Shown in pieces: positions 43,320 through 53,806 of a stretch of DNA of 64,000 bases (position 1 is its first letter; every line of letters starts with the position of its first letter). A model generated the notes under the pieces. That model had not been told where the DNA came from, searched no databases, and saw only the letters and a list, made by a program, of their open reading frames with translations. Location of the stretch: the NCBI RefSeq assembly GCF_043290135.1, contig NC_134710.1, positions 4,926,321 through 4,990,320 on the forward strand, read 5' to 3'. This stretch comes from Rhipicephalus microplus. Taxonomy: Eukaryota; Arthropoda; Arachnida; Ixodida; Ixodidae. The translations under genes were made by a program, and so were the position numbers.

Positions 43320-46300
43320 CTAGTGTTCGGCCGTCTTCTCCTCTCCACACGCACTGCATACACTGTCTACTCTGTATTTGGCCCGATATGTCTTGGTTCG
43401 CAATACTCCTGTCCTCACCTCAAACAGTTGAGAACTACCCCGAGTATTATCATAGATTCTTTCCTTGGGAATTTCCTGCTTAAGAGATCTATAGATCTCT
43501 AGTGCGGACTTCCTAATCATCCCAATTCTCCACATATCGGTCTCGGCTTTCTTCACCTTCTTCTTAACTAATACTTATTTTTGGTTTGGCCCCTTGCTGT
43601 TTTCTAAGTATTTACCAGTCAATTTCCTGCTTTTCTTCCTCCATTTTGTATCGACATTCTTCATGTACAAGTAGCTAAAAACCTTCCTAGCCTGACGCTG
43701 CTCCCCCATTTCTCTCATTGGCTTCTCAAATTTTATCTTGCTGCTAGCTTCCCTGCCCTCAAATGATGTCCATTTCATATCACCTTGTACTCCCTGATTT
43801 GGTGTATTCCCATGAGCTCCTATGACAAGCCTACCTATTCCGCATTGCTTAATTTATAATCTTTCTTGAACTTCTGATCTTATGCACAAGACCGCATTGC
43901 CGAACGTCAAATCAGGAACCATGACCCCTTTCCATATTCCTCTCACAAAATAATACCTATTGTAATTCCACAGTGCCCTATTTTTCATCACTGCTGCATT
44001 CTTGTTACCTTTAGTCGTCATGTATATTTTGTGTTCCCTTAGGTACTCGGTCCCATTGCTTATCCATACGCCCAGATATTTGTATTCATTTGTTATCTCT
44101 AGCGTGACCTCCTCTATTCTAAGCTCACTACCTTCATACCTTTATTATCATTAAAAATTATGACTGCCGATTTTTTTTACTGAACCTGAAATGTAACCCA
44201 TCTTCCTTATTATCGCAGATGTCAATCAATTTCTGCAAATATTCCTTGTCGGCCATTAGTATATCATCTGCGAACATCAATGCTGGTAGTGCCTGTTCAA
44301 TGAGTTTTCCTTGTTTGACGAAAGAAAGGTTGAAGCCAAGTCTACTTCTTTTTAATTTGGCCTCTAATCCTTGTAGGTACATTATGAATAACAAGGGTGA
44401 CAGAGGACACCCCTGCCGAAGCACCTGCTTTACCTCTGTGGGTTTGGATACCTGTTTTTCCCACTTTATAATAACCTTGTTACCTTTGTAGATATCCTCT
44501 AAAAGATTAGTGATTCCATCTTCTAGACCTAGTGTGTCCGGTATTCCTCACAAGTCCTCTTGAACCATGTTATCGTACCTCTTGATATCCAAAAATGCTA
44601 GCCACTGGGGCCTGTGTTCCTTTTCTGCTATTTCGATGCACTGCGTCAGTGAGAACAAATTGTCTTCCAACCTCCTGTCCTTCCGAAACCCATTCTGCAG
44701 TTCCCCCAGCACCCCCTCATCCTCTATCCACGCCTGCAGTCTTACCTTTATAATCTGCATCGCGAGCCTGTAGACCACTGATGTTACTGTTATAGGACGG
44801 TACTTGTTTATGTCAACTTTTCCCCCTCTCCTATATAGATCATGCTCATCCTGTTAAGTTTCCAACCATCGGGGACTTCACCATCGATTAATATTTTGCT
44901 CACTGCATCTATCAAAGCCTGCTTAGACTTCGGACCTAATGTGTTTATCAGCATAATTGGAATGCCATCTGGGTCTGTTGATGTACTACTAGAAACCCTC
45001 TTCTCAGCCCTTTCCCACTCTTATAGTGAAAATAGAGCCATTGCACCACTTGATTCATTCTTGTCTATTGTGGTGTGTAAAGCACTTCTTTGTTGAAATT
45101 TTTTTGTCACCCTTGTTCTTATATATTCAATAGCTTCGTCCCCTTCTTGCCTAGCACCTTGAACTGTTGTTATAAACCTTTGCTCTAGGCTCGTCTCATT
45201 TCTTAGGAAGTTTAGATGGCTCCAAAATTTTGCAGCTGCCTATCTCTTTTTATGTACTCCTGCTAGCCACTGAGCTCCCTTTCTTGTAATCTTTTCATTG
45301 ACCAGAAGGGATGCATCCCTTCTACAGCCTCAAAAAATATCCCATTTTCTTTCGACACTGTCTGTCTGTTCACCCCGCTGCTTAGCATGTCTGTGTTCCC
45401 TAAAGGCTTCCTGACGTTTTGTTATGGCTGTCTTAACTTCCTCATCCCAACAACTCTAGTGTTTGTGTCTTCTTTTCCGGGGTGACTTGTCACGTGCCTT
45501 AGCAAGCTTTAGCTCAAACAGTCTAATTAGATTCGTGTATGTCCACACTGTTTTATTATCCTCAGTGATTACGTTCTCAATTGGTTTAGTAGCTATTTCT
45601 ATTTACCTTTCTGAATAAGCATTTTCCTGTAGTTGCACATTTTTTCTCCTTCCCACTTTCACTGCTCTCCCAAAACTTAGCTTGATAGGTTGTTGATCAC
45701 TACCCAGACTTCTGGAGGCACATTCATCTTTGTGTCGCCTGAGCCTGTCGTACATGCTATGTGACATCAGTGCGTAATATATCGTCGACTGCAGCCTTCC
45801 TACCTCCCATGTTATTTGCCCTTCACACTTCTCGGTACTGTTGCAAATGATCAAATCATGCCTTTTAGGCATATCCATGATCATTTTGCCTGTTTGCTCG
45901 GTATACCCAAATATATCTTCTATGTATGCATTCATATCTCCTAGTATAATTATCCCGCACTCTCCTCCTAACTCGTCAATGTCCTTTATATACACTCTAC
46001 CATTGCCTGGTTTTCCTCTCTGGCCTTTGCTCCCATACACAAGTACACCAAACCAAGGAGTGTCATTTGCCTTGCCACTTTCCCTTTCAGCAATAAATGA
46101 TATGTGGGGTTCAACGTCCCATAACCACCATATGATTCTGAGAGATGCCGTAGTGGAGGGCTCCGGAAATTTTGATCACCTGGGGTTCTTTAACGTGCAC
46201 CTGAATCTGAGCACACAGGCCTACAACATTTCTGCCTTTATCTCAAATACAGTCGCTGCAGCCGGAATTCGATCCCACGACCTGCGGTTTAGCAGCCGAG

Positions 46301-46810
46301 CACCTTAGCCACTAGACCACCGCGGCAGAAATGCAAATGTTCTTTGCATTCCTGCTTGACCCTTTGCCATTCTATACTTTTATGAACGAATGCCGCAATA
46401 CCAACCTTTTTCTGCTGCCTTCTGTTCTATTACAATATTCTCACGCGTAGTCCGGATTGTTAGGAGGTTGTTCCATGTCCCTAAGATGTGTTTTTACAAA
46501 ACCGTATTCCATCAGCCTCTCCGCCCTTAGCTGTTCTTCTATCTCTTCTCACTTCAGCCTGTTCCTGCCACCCTGCATGTTAATATACCCTATGTCTGAG
46601 TTGGCTCTGTGCTCGTGGCTACGTCTATTTCTGCCTTGGACTCTACCTATCTTAGATACTGGTGCCACTTTGGAATCGTGTCTGTCCATACCATCTGTCA
46701 AAGAATCTCCCTGGTTGTTTTCATCGTTACTAGCTATCCTGCACCACGAAGGGCCTGCATGGCCCCAAAAAGCTACTGTGCATCCTGCAAGTTGCTAACC
46801 CACCTCATGA
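43320..46810 (-). pseudogene. LINE ORF2: endonuclease, reverse transcriptase, C-terminal Cys motif
   Basis: Endonuclease motifs: EYCNRTEGSRK (about 46420), IIILGDMNAYIEDIFGY (about 45930) and SLGSDQQPIKLSF (about 45680). The last should be Ser-Asp-His but has Gln for the catalytic His. RT motifs: VYRLAMQIIKVRLQAW and LGELQNGFRKDRRLEDNLF (44778-44640), FLDIKRYDN, RQGCPLSPLLFIMYLQGLEA (about 44420) and the catalytic box ALMFADDILMADK (about 44270) with both Asp intact. C-terminus: TYRAKYRVDSVCSACGEEKT at about 43330-43390. Numerous stops and shifts separate the blocks, so it is non-functional. Confidence 0.85.
46096..46327 (-). repeat. Tick SINE (Ruka-type) nested in the LINE endonuclease
   Basis: A full-length reverse copy: tail end GATATGTGGGGTTCAACG, GGAGGGCTCCGGAAATTTTG, the GGGGTTCTTTAACGTGCACC block, and a head with GGAATTCGATCCCACGACC and the TAGACCACCGCGGC terminus. 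LINE endonuclease coding resumes on both sides, so the SINE is the younger insertion. Flanking AAATGA / AAATGC could be a worn target duplication. Confidence 0.9.
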
Positions 46811-47990
46811 CTTAGCCGTCCATCAAAGTGAATTCTGTCTCATTGAAAACCACTCCACCTATGCACCTCTCTGTTCTTTTCCACCACCTCAAAGCCTTTC
46901 TCTAGACTCATCTGCTATATTTCTTGGTTTGCATTGACAACCGCTCTTTGCAGGTTACCGTCAGGCACCGGTACCTCCGGTATCTTGCATATCACTACCT
47001 GTACCTGAGGAGAAGTGGTGCGCATGTCATCGACCCCTTTCGCCGGTGTGGTCGCTAGTCCTGCAGCATCTTCATTTAAGACGTCATTTGAACTGCCTTA
47101 AATTATTACGAGGTTTCGTCCATCGGCTGTAGTTTTGAGTTTTGCACTCGCTTGTCTCATGACTGCTTTCAGCTTGCGTCATGGGAACATCCCTACTGCA
47201 ACCCTCTTGTCACTTCTTACCCTCACTTAGATTGCTTCTGCGCATTAATTTAAATTCGAGTCCCGAGAGATTGTCACATGCTGTGACTTTTCAGCTGGAG
47301 AGTCCTGCACCTGAGGGTTACTTGCACCTGTGACGCGGGCTTCTTTGTCCCCTCCCAGCCCCACCACTCTTTCACTGAAGCTGGGCTTTGCCACAATTGA
47401 AGTGGCTGAACCTGTTTTTTCCAAAGTTGTTTGCTCTTTCTTCTCCGCCGTTCTGGTTGCCGGTGCCCTATTGTTCTCCCTGTCGGCCGCTCCTTTGTTT
47501 ACCTTGGCTAGTGCTTCCTCGGTGGACTTCAGCCTTTCTCCCATTGCCCTCGTTTTCTCTGGCTCTGTCGCCAATGCAGTCTCCAGCTCGGCGATTCTCA
47601 TCAGCAGTTCACTCTGCGCAACCATCGTTTTCTCCATTTTTTTCTCGACCTCACATTGCCTACACTTCGCGTCAGCCTCCCCTCTTTTTGCCTCTGCACT
47701 TGGGTCTATTTCCGAACCAACCCCGCATCCTGAACACTTTTACAGCCTTTTTAACCTTGTCTTTATGACGCCAATTTTCCTTAAGACTTGCCTCACTCGA
47801 TAATTACAAAACACGATCCCTGCCCTACGAAAAAGAGTAAGTCCAAGCTCTACTACAAAAATTTGCGTGTTCAATGTACGCGCACATCCCCCACGTGGTC
47901 GCAAGAGAAAAAAAAAAAGATAAACAAGCACACACACGCACAGACTACTAAATGCCTGGTGACTGACGCCAGGAAGGGAGTAAGCTGACG
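46810..47990 (-). pseudogene. LINE ORF1 with zinc-finger, coiled-coil and SGNH-esterase-like parts
   Basis: The N-terminal cysteine cluster (CSGCGVGSEIDP, then AKCRQCEVEKK) is at about 47655-47735. A coiled-coil segment (ELLMRIAELETALATE, then MGERLKSTEEALAKVN) is at about 47500-47620. A linker ending KSQHVTISRDSNLN follows to 47245. C-terminal blocks at about 46830-47110 include GSSNDVLNEDAAGLATTP, VDDMRTTSPQVQVVICKIPE and DRIHFDGRL. The Gly-x-Asn-Asp block and the Asp-x-x-His pair are those of SGNH hydrolases, which occur in ORF1 of several LINE groups. Stops interrupt the C-terminal part. Confidence 0.7.
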
Positions 47991-48000
47991 TTCGCGCCAC

Positions 48001-49062
48001 CTAGGAGTGGCAACACAAACCACAAGTAATGCGTTTAATAGTGGGCGTGCGGATCAACAGATGGCACGACAATCTGCTCACTCCACACAAGGGGGCCAAT
48101 GACGTGTTTGGATTTCGATACATGGAGCACATGGGGAGTTTCGCAGATCATATGATCGAATAACTCTGTTCCGTGCAAGTTAACTTAAGCGCAAATAAAA
48201 CACCATGAAACAAACATGCGCGATGTTCGTTTGCATCGTTATGTTGCCGCGGGATCCTGTTTCCAGACGAAGCGCAGCGCAGTGTCACTTATGTTTGCTG
48301 CATTCTCTCTTCGCCGACTCACGGCTCAGAACAAGCACGCGTGGCACAAATTGTGTATCGTAAGCTCACAATATAATTTCCGGAATGACAGACCACCATA
48401 CATAATTAGGATTCACTCTGACGAAGGGAGACGCACACAGTCAACGGTACTCGGCCCAGTTTGAAGCGAAGGCGGCCATGTTAGGCATGTTCTTCGTCGG
48501 CTGGGTCTGCGGCCAGGGTGTAGTCCGGCGCATGACGTCACCTGAAGTGCGCGTCTATTGGTGGAGGCTCGTGTACATTCGCATTTGAGGGGAAGATACC
48601 GCTGCCTTTTTAAGTTGTAACCGACTCTAGGCCGCTTGCGGTTCCCGGCACAGAATCTCTGAAATAGTCCTGTGTGTGTGGGACTTCCTTTGACCTCGTG
48701 TCAAGTCAACACCCCATAGAATAGCTAAGGCATTTTCATGTCGTCCTTTTTGAGCAAGTGATTCTTAAAAGAGAGAAAAGAAGAAAAAAGTGAGCCCCGT
48801 AACTGTCTGCATCACAGTGCGAGACCTCAACAGTTGCTCACAGGGGATAGGGGTAAGAAGGAATTAAAAGGATAGGGAGGAATTAAAGGTATAAAGATAG
48901 AGGCGCAGGGATAGAGAGACCCACATACAGAAATAAGGAGAAGATATGAATGATGGAAATGGTTGCAGGAGTCCGAGGACGGGGCACCACTCAGCGAGAG
49001 CTCTTGTCGGCATCAGGAATCAGGAGATGGCCAGAGCTACGCTGTCGCCGGACGGAGATCGT

Positions 49063-49065
<3 letters not shown>
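48001..49065. other. No gene; probably includes the LTR region of the next gypsy fragment
   Basis: A purine-rich stretch (about 48840-48930, GGATAGGG and GAATTAAA words) and a GC-richer stretch (48480-48620) are seen. If the gypsy fragment at 49.27-50.40 kb kept its 3' LTR, it would lie here and across the AT repeat, beginning near GTTACGGTGCACC on the minus strand at about 49260. I could not define its outer end. Confidence 0.35.

Positions 49066-49143
<78 letters not shown>
49066..49143. repeat. (AT)39 microsatellite
   Basis: About 78 bp of uninterrupted AT dinucleotide. It produces meaningless Tyr-Ile repeat translations in several frames. It probably sits inside the LTR of the neighbouring gypsy fragment, and its length is likely polymorphic or poorly assembled. 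Confidence 0.95.
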
Positions 49144-49145
<2 letters not shown>

Positions 49146-49272
49146 TCCGCAGAGAATCGGCAGCCGAACAAAATGGCCGAGTTGCCTCTAGCGAGAGCGT
49201 CTAACGCACAGGCGTCTTCGTACTCTTCGCAAAGTGCTACGCTTGCCCCTGGCTATGGTGCACCGTAACGTC

Positions 49273-50399
49273 ACTCCCTCGCGGCGGAAGCGCCGTCACG
49301 GCGCTTGGTACGGCGGCGACGAAGTAGCAGGGTGATATGGTTTGAGTCTGGAAACGTGGACAACGTCGGTCTGGAGTGAGGGGGTCGAAGAGGCATTGTT
49401 TAGGGGTGTGATCTCGTAGTTCACATCACTGAGTTGCCGTAACACTTTGTAGGGGCCATGGTAGTGTGGTTCTCTGATAAGCCGACTTGGTGGTTTGGTG
49501 TCCAGAGAAGTACCAGATACCCCGGCGGGAAGTGCACGCTTTGGTGGCGACTGTCATAACGGTCTTTGTGGTGCTCTTGCGACAAGTGCAGCCGATCATG
49601 GGCAAATTTATGGGCTGCATGGGCTCGAGAAACGACATCGCTGGCGTACTCAATAGACAAGGGGGCAGCCGATAGAAGGAGTGTGTCAATTGGTAGTGCT
49701 GGATGTCGGCCAAACATCAAATAAAGCGGCGAATAACTAGCTGTGTCGTGCCGTGAAGAGTTGTACGCAAAGGTGACAAAGGGGAGTGCTTTATCCCAGT
49801 CACGGTGATCTGGTGAAACGCACATTGACAGCATCTGCGTCAGCGTTCGGTTCAGACACTCGGTCAATCCGTTTGTCTGTGGATGATAAGCGGTGGTAAG
49901 CTTGCGCTCAATGGAGCAGGCGCGGAGAATGTCATCCTAAACACGTGAAAGGAAGTACCTCCCTCAATCAGTAAGCAGCTACCGCGGAGCGCCGTGATGA
50001 AGAATGACTTCAAACAAGAGAAAGTCAGCGACATCAGTGAAAGAGATTTTCTGCAGTGCTTGAGTGATGGCAAAGTGTGTGGCGTAATCTGTGGTGACTG
50101 CAACCCATTTATTCCCGAAGTTGGACGTAGGAAACAGGCCCAACAGGTCAACGCGCCAACACGGAAGAATGGTCCCGTCGGTATGTCGATGGGCTGTAGG
50201 CGGCCGGACGGTAGCACGGAGGGGCGCTTGCGACGTTGGCAGTAGTCGCAAGCAATGACGTAGCGAACCACAGAACGATACAGTCCTGGCCAGAAAAAAA
50301 GCGACGTCGCACATGATCGTAGGTATAGAGACGCCTAGGTGACCGGCTGTAGGTACGTCGTGCAGTTTCACAGTCAGTTTTTCTAGATATAACTAGCAT
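49273..50399 (-). mobile_element. Ty3/gypsy fragment (integrase and C-terminus)
   Basis: On the minus strand, 50371-49979 carries the integrase N-terminus and core start (PTAGHLGVSIPTI, VDLLGLFPTSNFGNKWVAVT with TDYATHFA giving the first Asp). 49867-49421 carries TECLNRTLTQMLSMCVSPDH with the Glu, FVTFAYNSSRHDTASYSP and FGRHPALPIDTLLL. A tail frame follows with the GPY-like end. The sequence differs from the gypsy lineage at 3 kb and 62 kb (for example VSPDHRDWDKALPFVTFAYN), so this is a second lineage. A purine stretch on the minus strand (CCGCGAGGGAGTGACG) just before GTTACGGTGCACC marks the probable polypurine tract and LTR start. RT and gag are absent. Confidence 0.8.
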
Positions 50400-50416
50400 T
50401 TAACCAAGATATTTAA

Positions 50417-50520
50417 CCATTTTCGCCTCCATCGAAAATGCAGCCGGCGCATCCGGGATTCGATCCCGCGACCTGCGGGTCAGCAGCCGAGTGCCTGAGC
50501 CACTAGAACACCTCGACGGG
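50417..50520 (-). repeat. Tick SINE head fragment, joined to the gypsy fragment
   Basis: Only the tRNA-like head and first body block are present: TTTTCGCCTCCATCGAAAATG, GGGATTCGATCCCGCGACC, AGCAGCCGAGTGCCTGAGCC and a worn 5' end. It stops where the gypsy fragment begins, so an insertion or deletion junction lies at about 50400-50416. Confidence 0.8.
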
Positions 50521-50729
50521 GCTACTCTTTGTACTTGATCAACACAGCCAGCGCTGTGTTTAAAAAAAAGTTAAACGATTAAGAGTACGTAGTACTCTAC
50601 TATGGGAGTGCAAGAAGCCGTCCCGGTTACATGCCTGCACGTAAAGCAGTCAAGGCAAATACATGGGGGGGGGGGGTTAGAAAAAGGGGGTAACGATTTA
50701 GAGCACAGGGTACTCTACTATGAGAGAGC
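50521..50729. other. Short spacer with echoing words
   Basis: TACTCTACTATG occurs at about 50591 and 50711. The spacer also holds a 10-base G-run near 50666. No gene. Confidence 0.4.
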
Positions 50730-51600
50730 TTAAAGCGTTCCCGTGCATTGCAGTCGAAAACTAGAGAGTTTTAGTACTGCCAATAACAAGTGAAGTCTCC
50801 TTTCGGTGGAGGCTGGAAGTCCGCGCAGCAGAGGCAGTGAGTAAGTTACGATGGGGCGTATCCAGGCAACATGTAGGGCTAATAACGACTGTGTAGTACC
50901 ATCCCATTTCGCCCCGTAAAGATGCCGGAGGATTTCGATGGCCTGATTCACTTTTTGTTCAAGAGACTGGACATGAGGCGACCATGTTAGTTTCCGGTCT
51001 AAAATTACTCCCAAGAATTTATGAGTTTTAACCATTTGAATAGGCTGATTTTGCAGAATAATCTAGAAATTTCCAGGTCTTTTTAATGTAAATGGAAGTA
51101 TGGCTGTTTTAGCCAGACTCAGTGCCACACCTCTTTTTTAAGAAAACGGTCTACATAAACCAATCCTTCTTGTAGAGTTTTTTGTACATCCAAAAACGAT
51201 AGACCAGACGTCCATATACTTATATCATCAGCAAATACTGAACATCTGATGTTAGGTGGAAGATTATACGGGAGCTGCACCATGACTGCATTAAAGAGAG
51301 TAGGGCTAAGCACGCTGCCCTGTGGCACTCCTTGGTTGACGACATGTTCTGACGTTGGGCCCTCTGCGTAACTACAAAATTTTACGGTGATTCAGGAAGT
51401 CAGCAACCCAACGCAGTATCTTGCCCTCTAATCCCTGTAATGCCATGCCTTCCAGAACGCGAACGTGACTCACTGTGTCGCATGCTCGGTGGACATCAAG
51501 GAATACAGCGACAGTGATGTTTCCTTGCATTCGTTGGTTTTCCACATATGTAACCCAATCCAGAATGCATCGATGTCGTGGCTCTGGTTGATGCAGCCAC
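50730..51600 (-). mobile_element. LINE reverse-transcriptase fragment (R1/Jockey-like)
   Basis: Minus-strand frames read HRCILDWVTYVENQRMQG, VAVFLDVHRACDTVSHVRVL (the RT domain where cellular copies have FLDI-AFD), then PQGSVLSPTLFNAVMVQLPY, the catalytic box CSVFADDISIWTSG (about 51215-51240), and after a break KTHKFLGVILDRKLTWSPHV. This order and the FLGVILD block are typical of Jockey/R1-type non-LTR RTs. A stop and frameshift near 51100 and one near 51370 disable it. Neither end of the element is present. Confidence 0.82.
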
Positions 51601-51899
51601 GTCGTCGTCAGCCATTCTCGCGCGTTGCACGGAAACGCGAGTAGCGTTTCGTTGGGATAACGGCCCGAAGCTGCTTAGGCTTAGAGCAGTGTTCTTCGCC
51701 TTGGATCTTCAAACAAGCAGATTTTCAGGAAATATGGACTTACGGTTCAAAACCGGCTATCCACCGACTGCCCTTGATTAGTAGAAAACGGTCCAGTACT
51801 TCATAGGTGGTGATGAAGTTTTCCAGGTGAGATGAGGCGTCGAAGTGAGAGCTCATGCGAAGCACGTTTCCTTCGACTGGCTCCCTAGCGTCGTCCTCA

Positions 51900-53803
51900 C
51901 CATCGGGTAACTCGTAGCGTGCGCCAACAGCGAAGCGAACATATTCTAACACGAAACAGCGAACGGATTCTATTACGAACTAGAGGTGGCCTCATCCATC
52001 GGGGAACTCGTAGCGTGCCCCAACAGCCAAGGGATTCTATTACAAACTATAGGTGGCCTCATCCATCGGGGAACTCAGAGCGCGTGCCAACAGCGAACGG
52101 ATTTTATTACAAACTTGAGGTGGCCTGATCCATCGGGGAACTCAGAGCGCGCACCAACAGCGAACGAATTTCATTACAAACTAGAGGTGGCCTCATCCAT
52201 CGTGGAACTCAGAGCGCATGCCAACAGTCAACGGATTCAATTACAAACTAGAGGTGGCCTTATCCATTTGGCAACTCCAAGCCCGCGCCAACAGCGAACG
52301 GACTCTATTACAAACTAGAGGTGGCCTCATCCATCGGGCTTCTCGGAGTGCATGCCAACACCAAACGGATTTTATTACAAACTAGAGGTGGCCTCATTCA
52401 TCGGGCAACTTGGAGTGCGCGCCAACATTGAACGAATTCTAATTGAACCTAGACGTGGGCTCATCCATTCGACAACTGGAAGCGCGCACCAACAGCGAAC
52501 GGATTCTATTACAAACAAGAGGTGGCCTCATTCATCGGGCAAATCGGAGCACGCGCCAACAGCGAACAGATTCTATTACAAACTAGAAGTGGCCTCATTT
52601 ATTGGGATCTCGGAGCGCGTGCCAACAGTGAACGAATTCTATTACGAACTAGGGGTGGCCTCATACATCGGGCAACTCGGAGCGTGCGCCAACAGTGAAC
52701 AGATTTTATTACAAACTAGAAGTGGCCTCACCCATCGGGGAACTGGGAGCGTGTGCCAACAGCGAATGGATTGTATTACAAACTAGAGGTGGCCTCATCT
52801 ATGGGGGAACTCGGAGCGCGTGCCAACAACGAACGGATTCTATTACAAACTAGGGGTGGCCTCATCCATCGGGCAACTCGGAGCGCGCCAACATCGAACG
52901 TATTCTATAACAAAGTAGAGGTGGCCTCATCCATCGGGCAACTCGGAGCGCGCCAACAGCGAACAGATTCTATTACAAACTAGAGGTGGCCTCATCCATC
53001 GGGGAACTCGGAGCGTGCGCCAACAACGAACGGATTCTATTACAAACTCGGGGTGGCCTCATCTATCGGGCAACTCGGAGTGCACGCCAACAGCGAACGG
53101 ATTCTATTATAAACTAGAGGTGGCCTCATCCATCGGGGAACTCGGAGTGCGTGCCAACAGTGAACGGATTCTATTACAAACTAGGGGTGGCCTCATCCAT
53201 CGGGCAACTCGGAGCGCGCCAACATCGAACGTATTCTATAACAAAGTAGAGGTGGCCTCATCCATCGGGCAACTCGGAGCGCGCCAACATCAAACGTATT
53301 CTATTACAAACTAGAGGTGGCCTCATCCAGCAGTGAACTCGGAGCACACGCCAACAGTGCACGGATTCTATTACAAATTAGAGGTGGCCTCATTCATCGG
53401 GCAACTCGGAGGGCGCGCCAACAGCGAACGGATTTTATTTCAAACTAGAGGTGGCCTCAGCCATCGGGCAACTCCAAGCGCGCGCCCACAGTGAACGGAT
53501 TCTGTTACAAACTAGAGGTGGCCTCATCCATCGGGCATGTCAGAGCGCGTGCCAACAATGAACGGATTCTATTACAAACTTGAGGTGGCCTTACCCATTG
53601 GGCAATTCCAAGCGCGCGCCAACAGCGACCGAATTCTAATACAAACTGGAGGTGGCCTCATCCATCGGGCAACTCAGAGCGCAAGCGAACAGCGAACGGA
53701 TTCTATTACAAATTAGAGGTGGCCTCATTCATCAGGCAACTCGGAGCGCCGGCCAACAGTGAACGGATTCTATTACAAACTTGAGGTGGCCTCATCCACT
53801 GGG
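51900..53803. repeat. Satellite array, ~67-bp unit, about 28 copies
   Basis: The unit has a core ATTCTATTACAAACTAGAGG, then TGGCCTCATCCATCGGGGAA, then CTCGGAGCGCGCGCCAACAG and CGAACGG. AGGTGGCC-type cores recur about 28 times from 51982 to 53784 with spacings of 65 to 69 bases. A block of five units (about 331 bp) is repeated: the pair at about 52840-52980 recurs at about 53170-53310, including a shortened unit and the odd words CATCGAACGTATTCTATAAC. This is a higher-order repeat. Open frames inside it exist because many units lack stops, and they are not evidence of a gene. It sits between two LINE fragments. Confidence 0.95.
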
Positions 53804-53806
53804 GAA

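Larger units (their letters stand above)
43021..48000 (-). mobile_element. Near full-length LINE with ORF1 and ORF2, decayed, SINE nested inside
   Basis: On the minus strand, ORF1 (about 47990-46810) is followed by ORF2 with APE-type endonuclease, reverse transcriptase and a C-terminal cysteine motif (about 46800-43320). A 3' untranslated region ends in (ATCC)5 at 43021-43040. A simple-repeat 3' tail and an esterase-like ORF1 are features of L2/CR1-related elements, so I lean to that group but have not placed it. Many stops and shifts are present. A Ruka-type SINE is inserted at 46096-46327 within the endonuclease region. Confidence 0.85.

Noticed and set aside
48946..49268. Three overlapping frames with long Tyr-Ile runs
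   Set aside because: They translate the (AT)39 microsatellite in three frames and have no other content.
51900..53803. CRISPR-like array or repetitive protein gene
   Set aside because: Units are contiguous with no unique spacers, vary in length and drift in frame. The host is eukaryotic. This is a tandem satellite.
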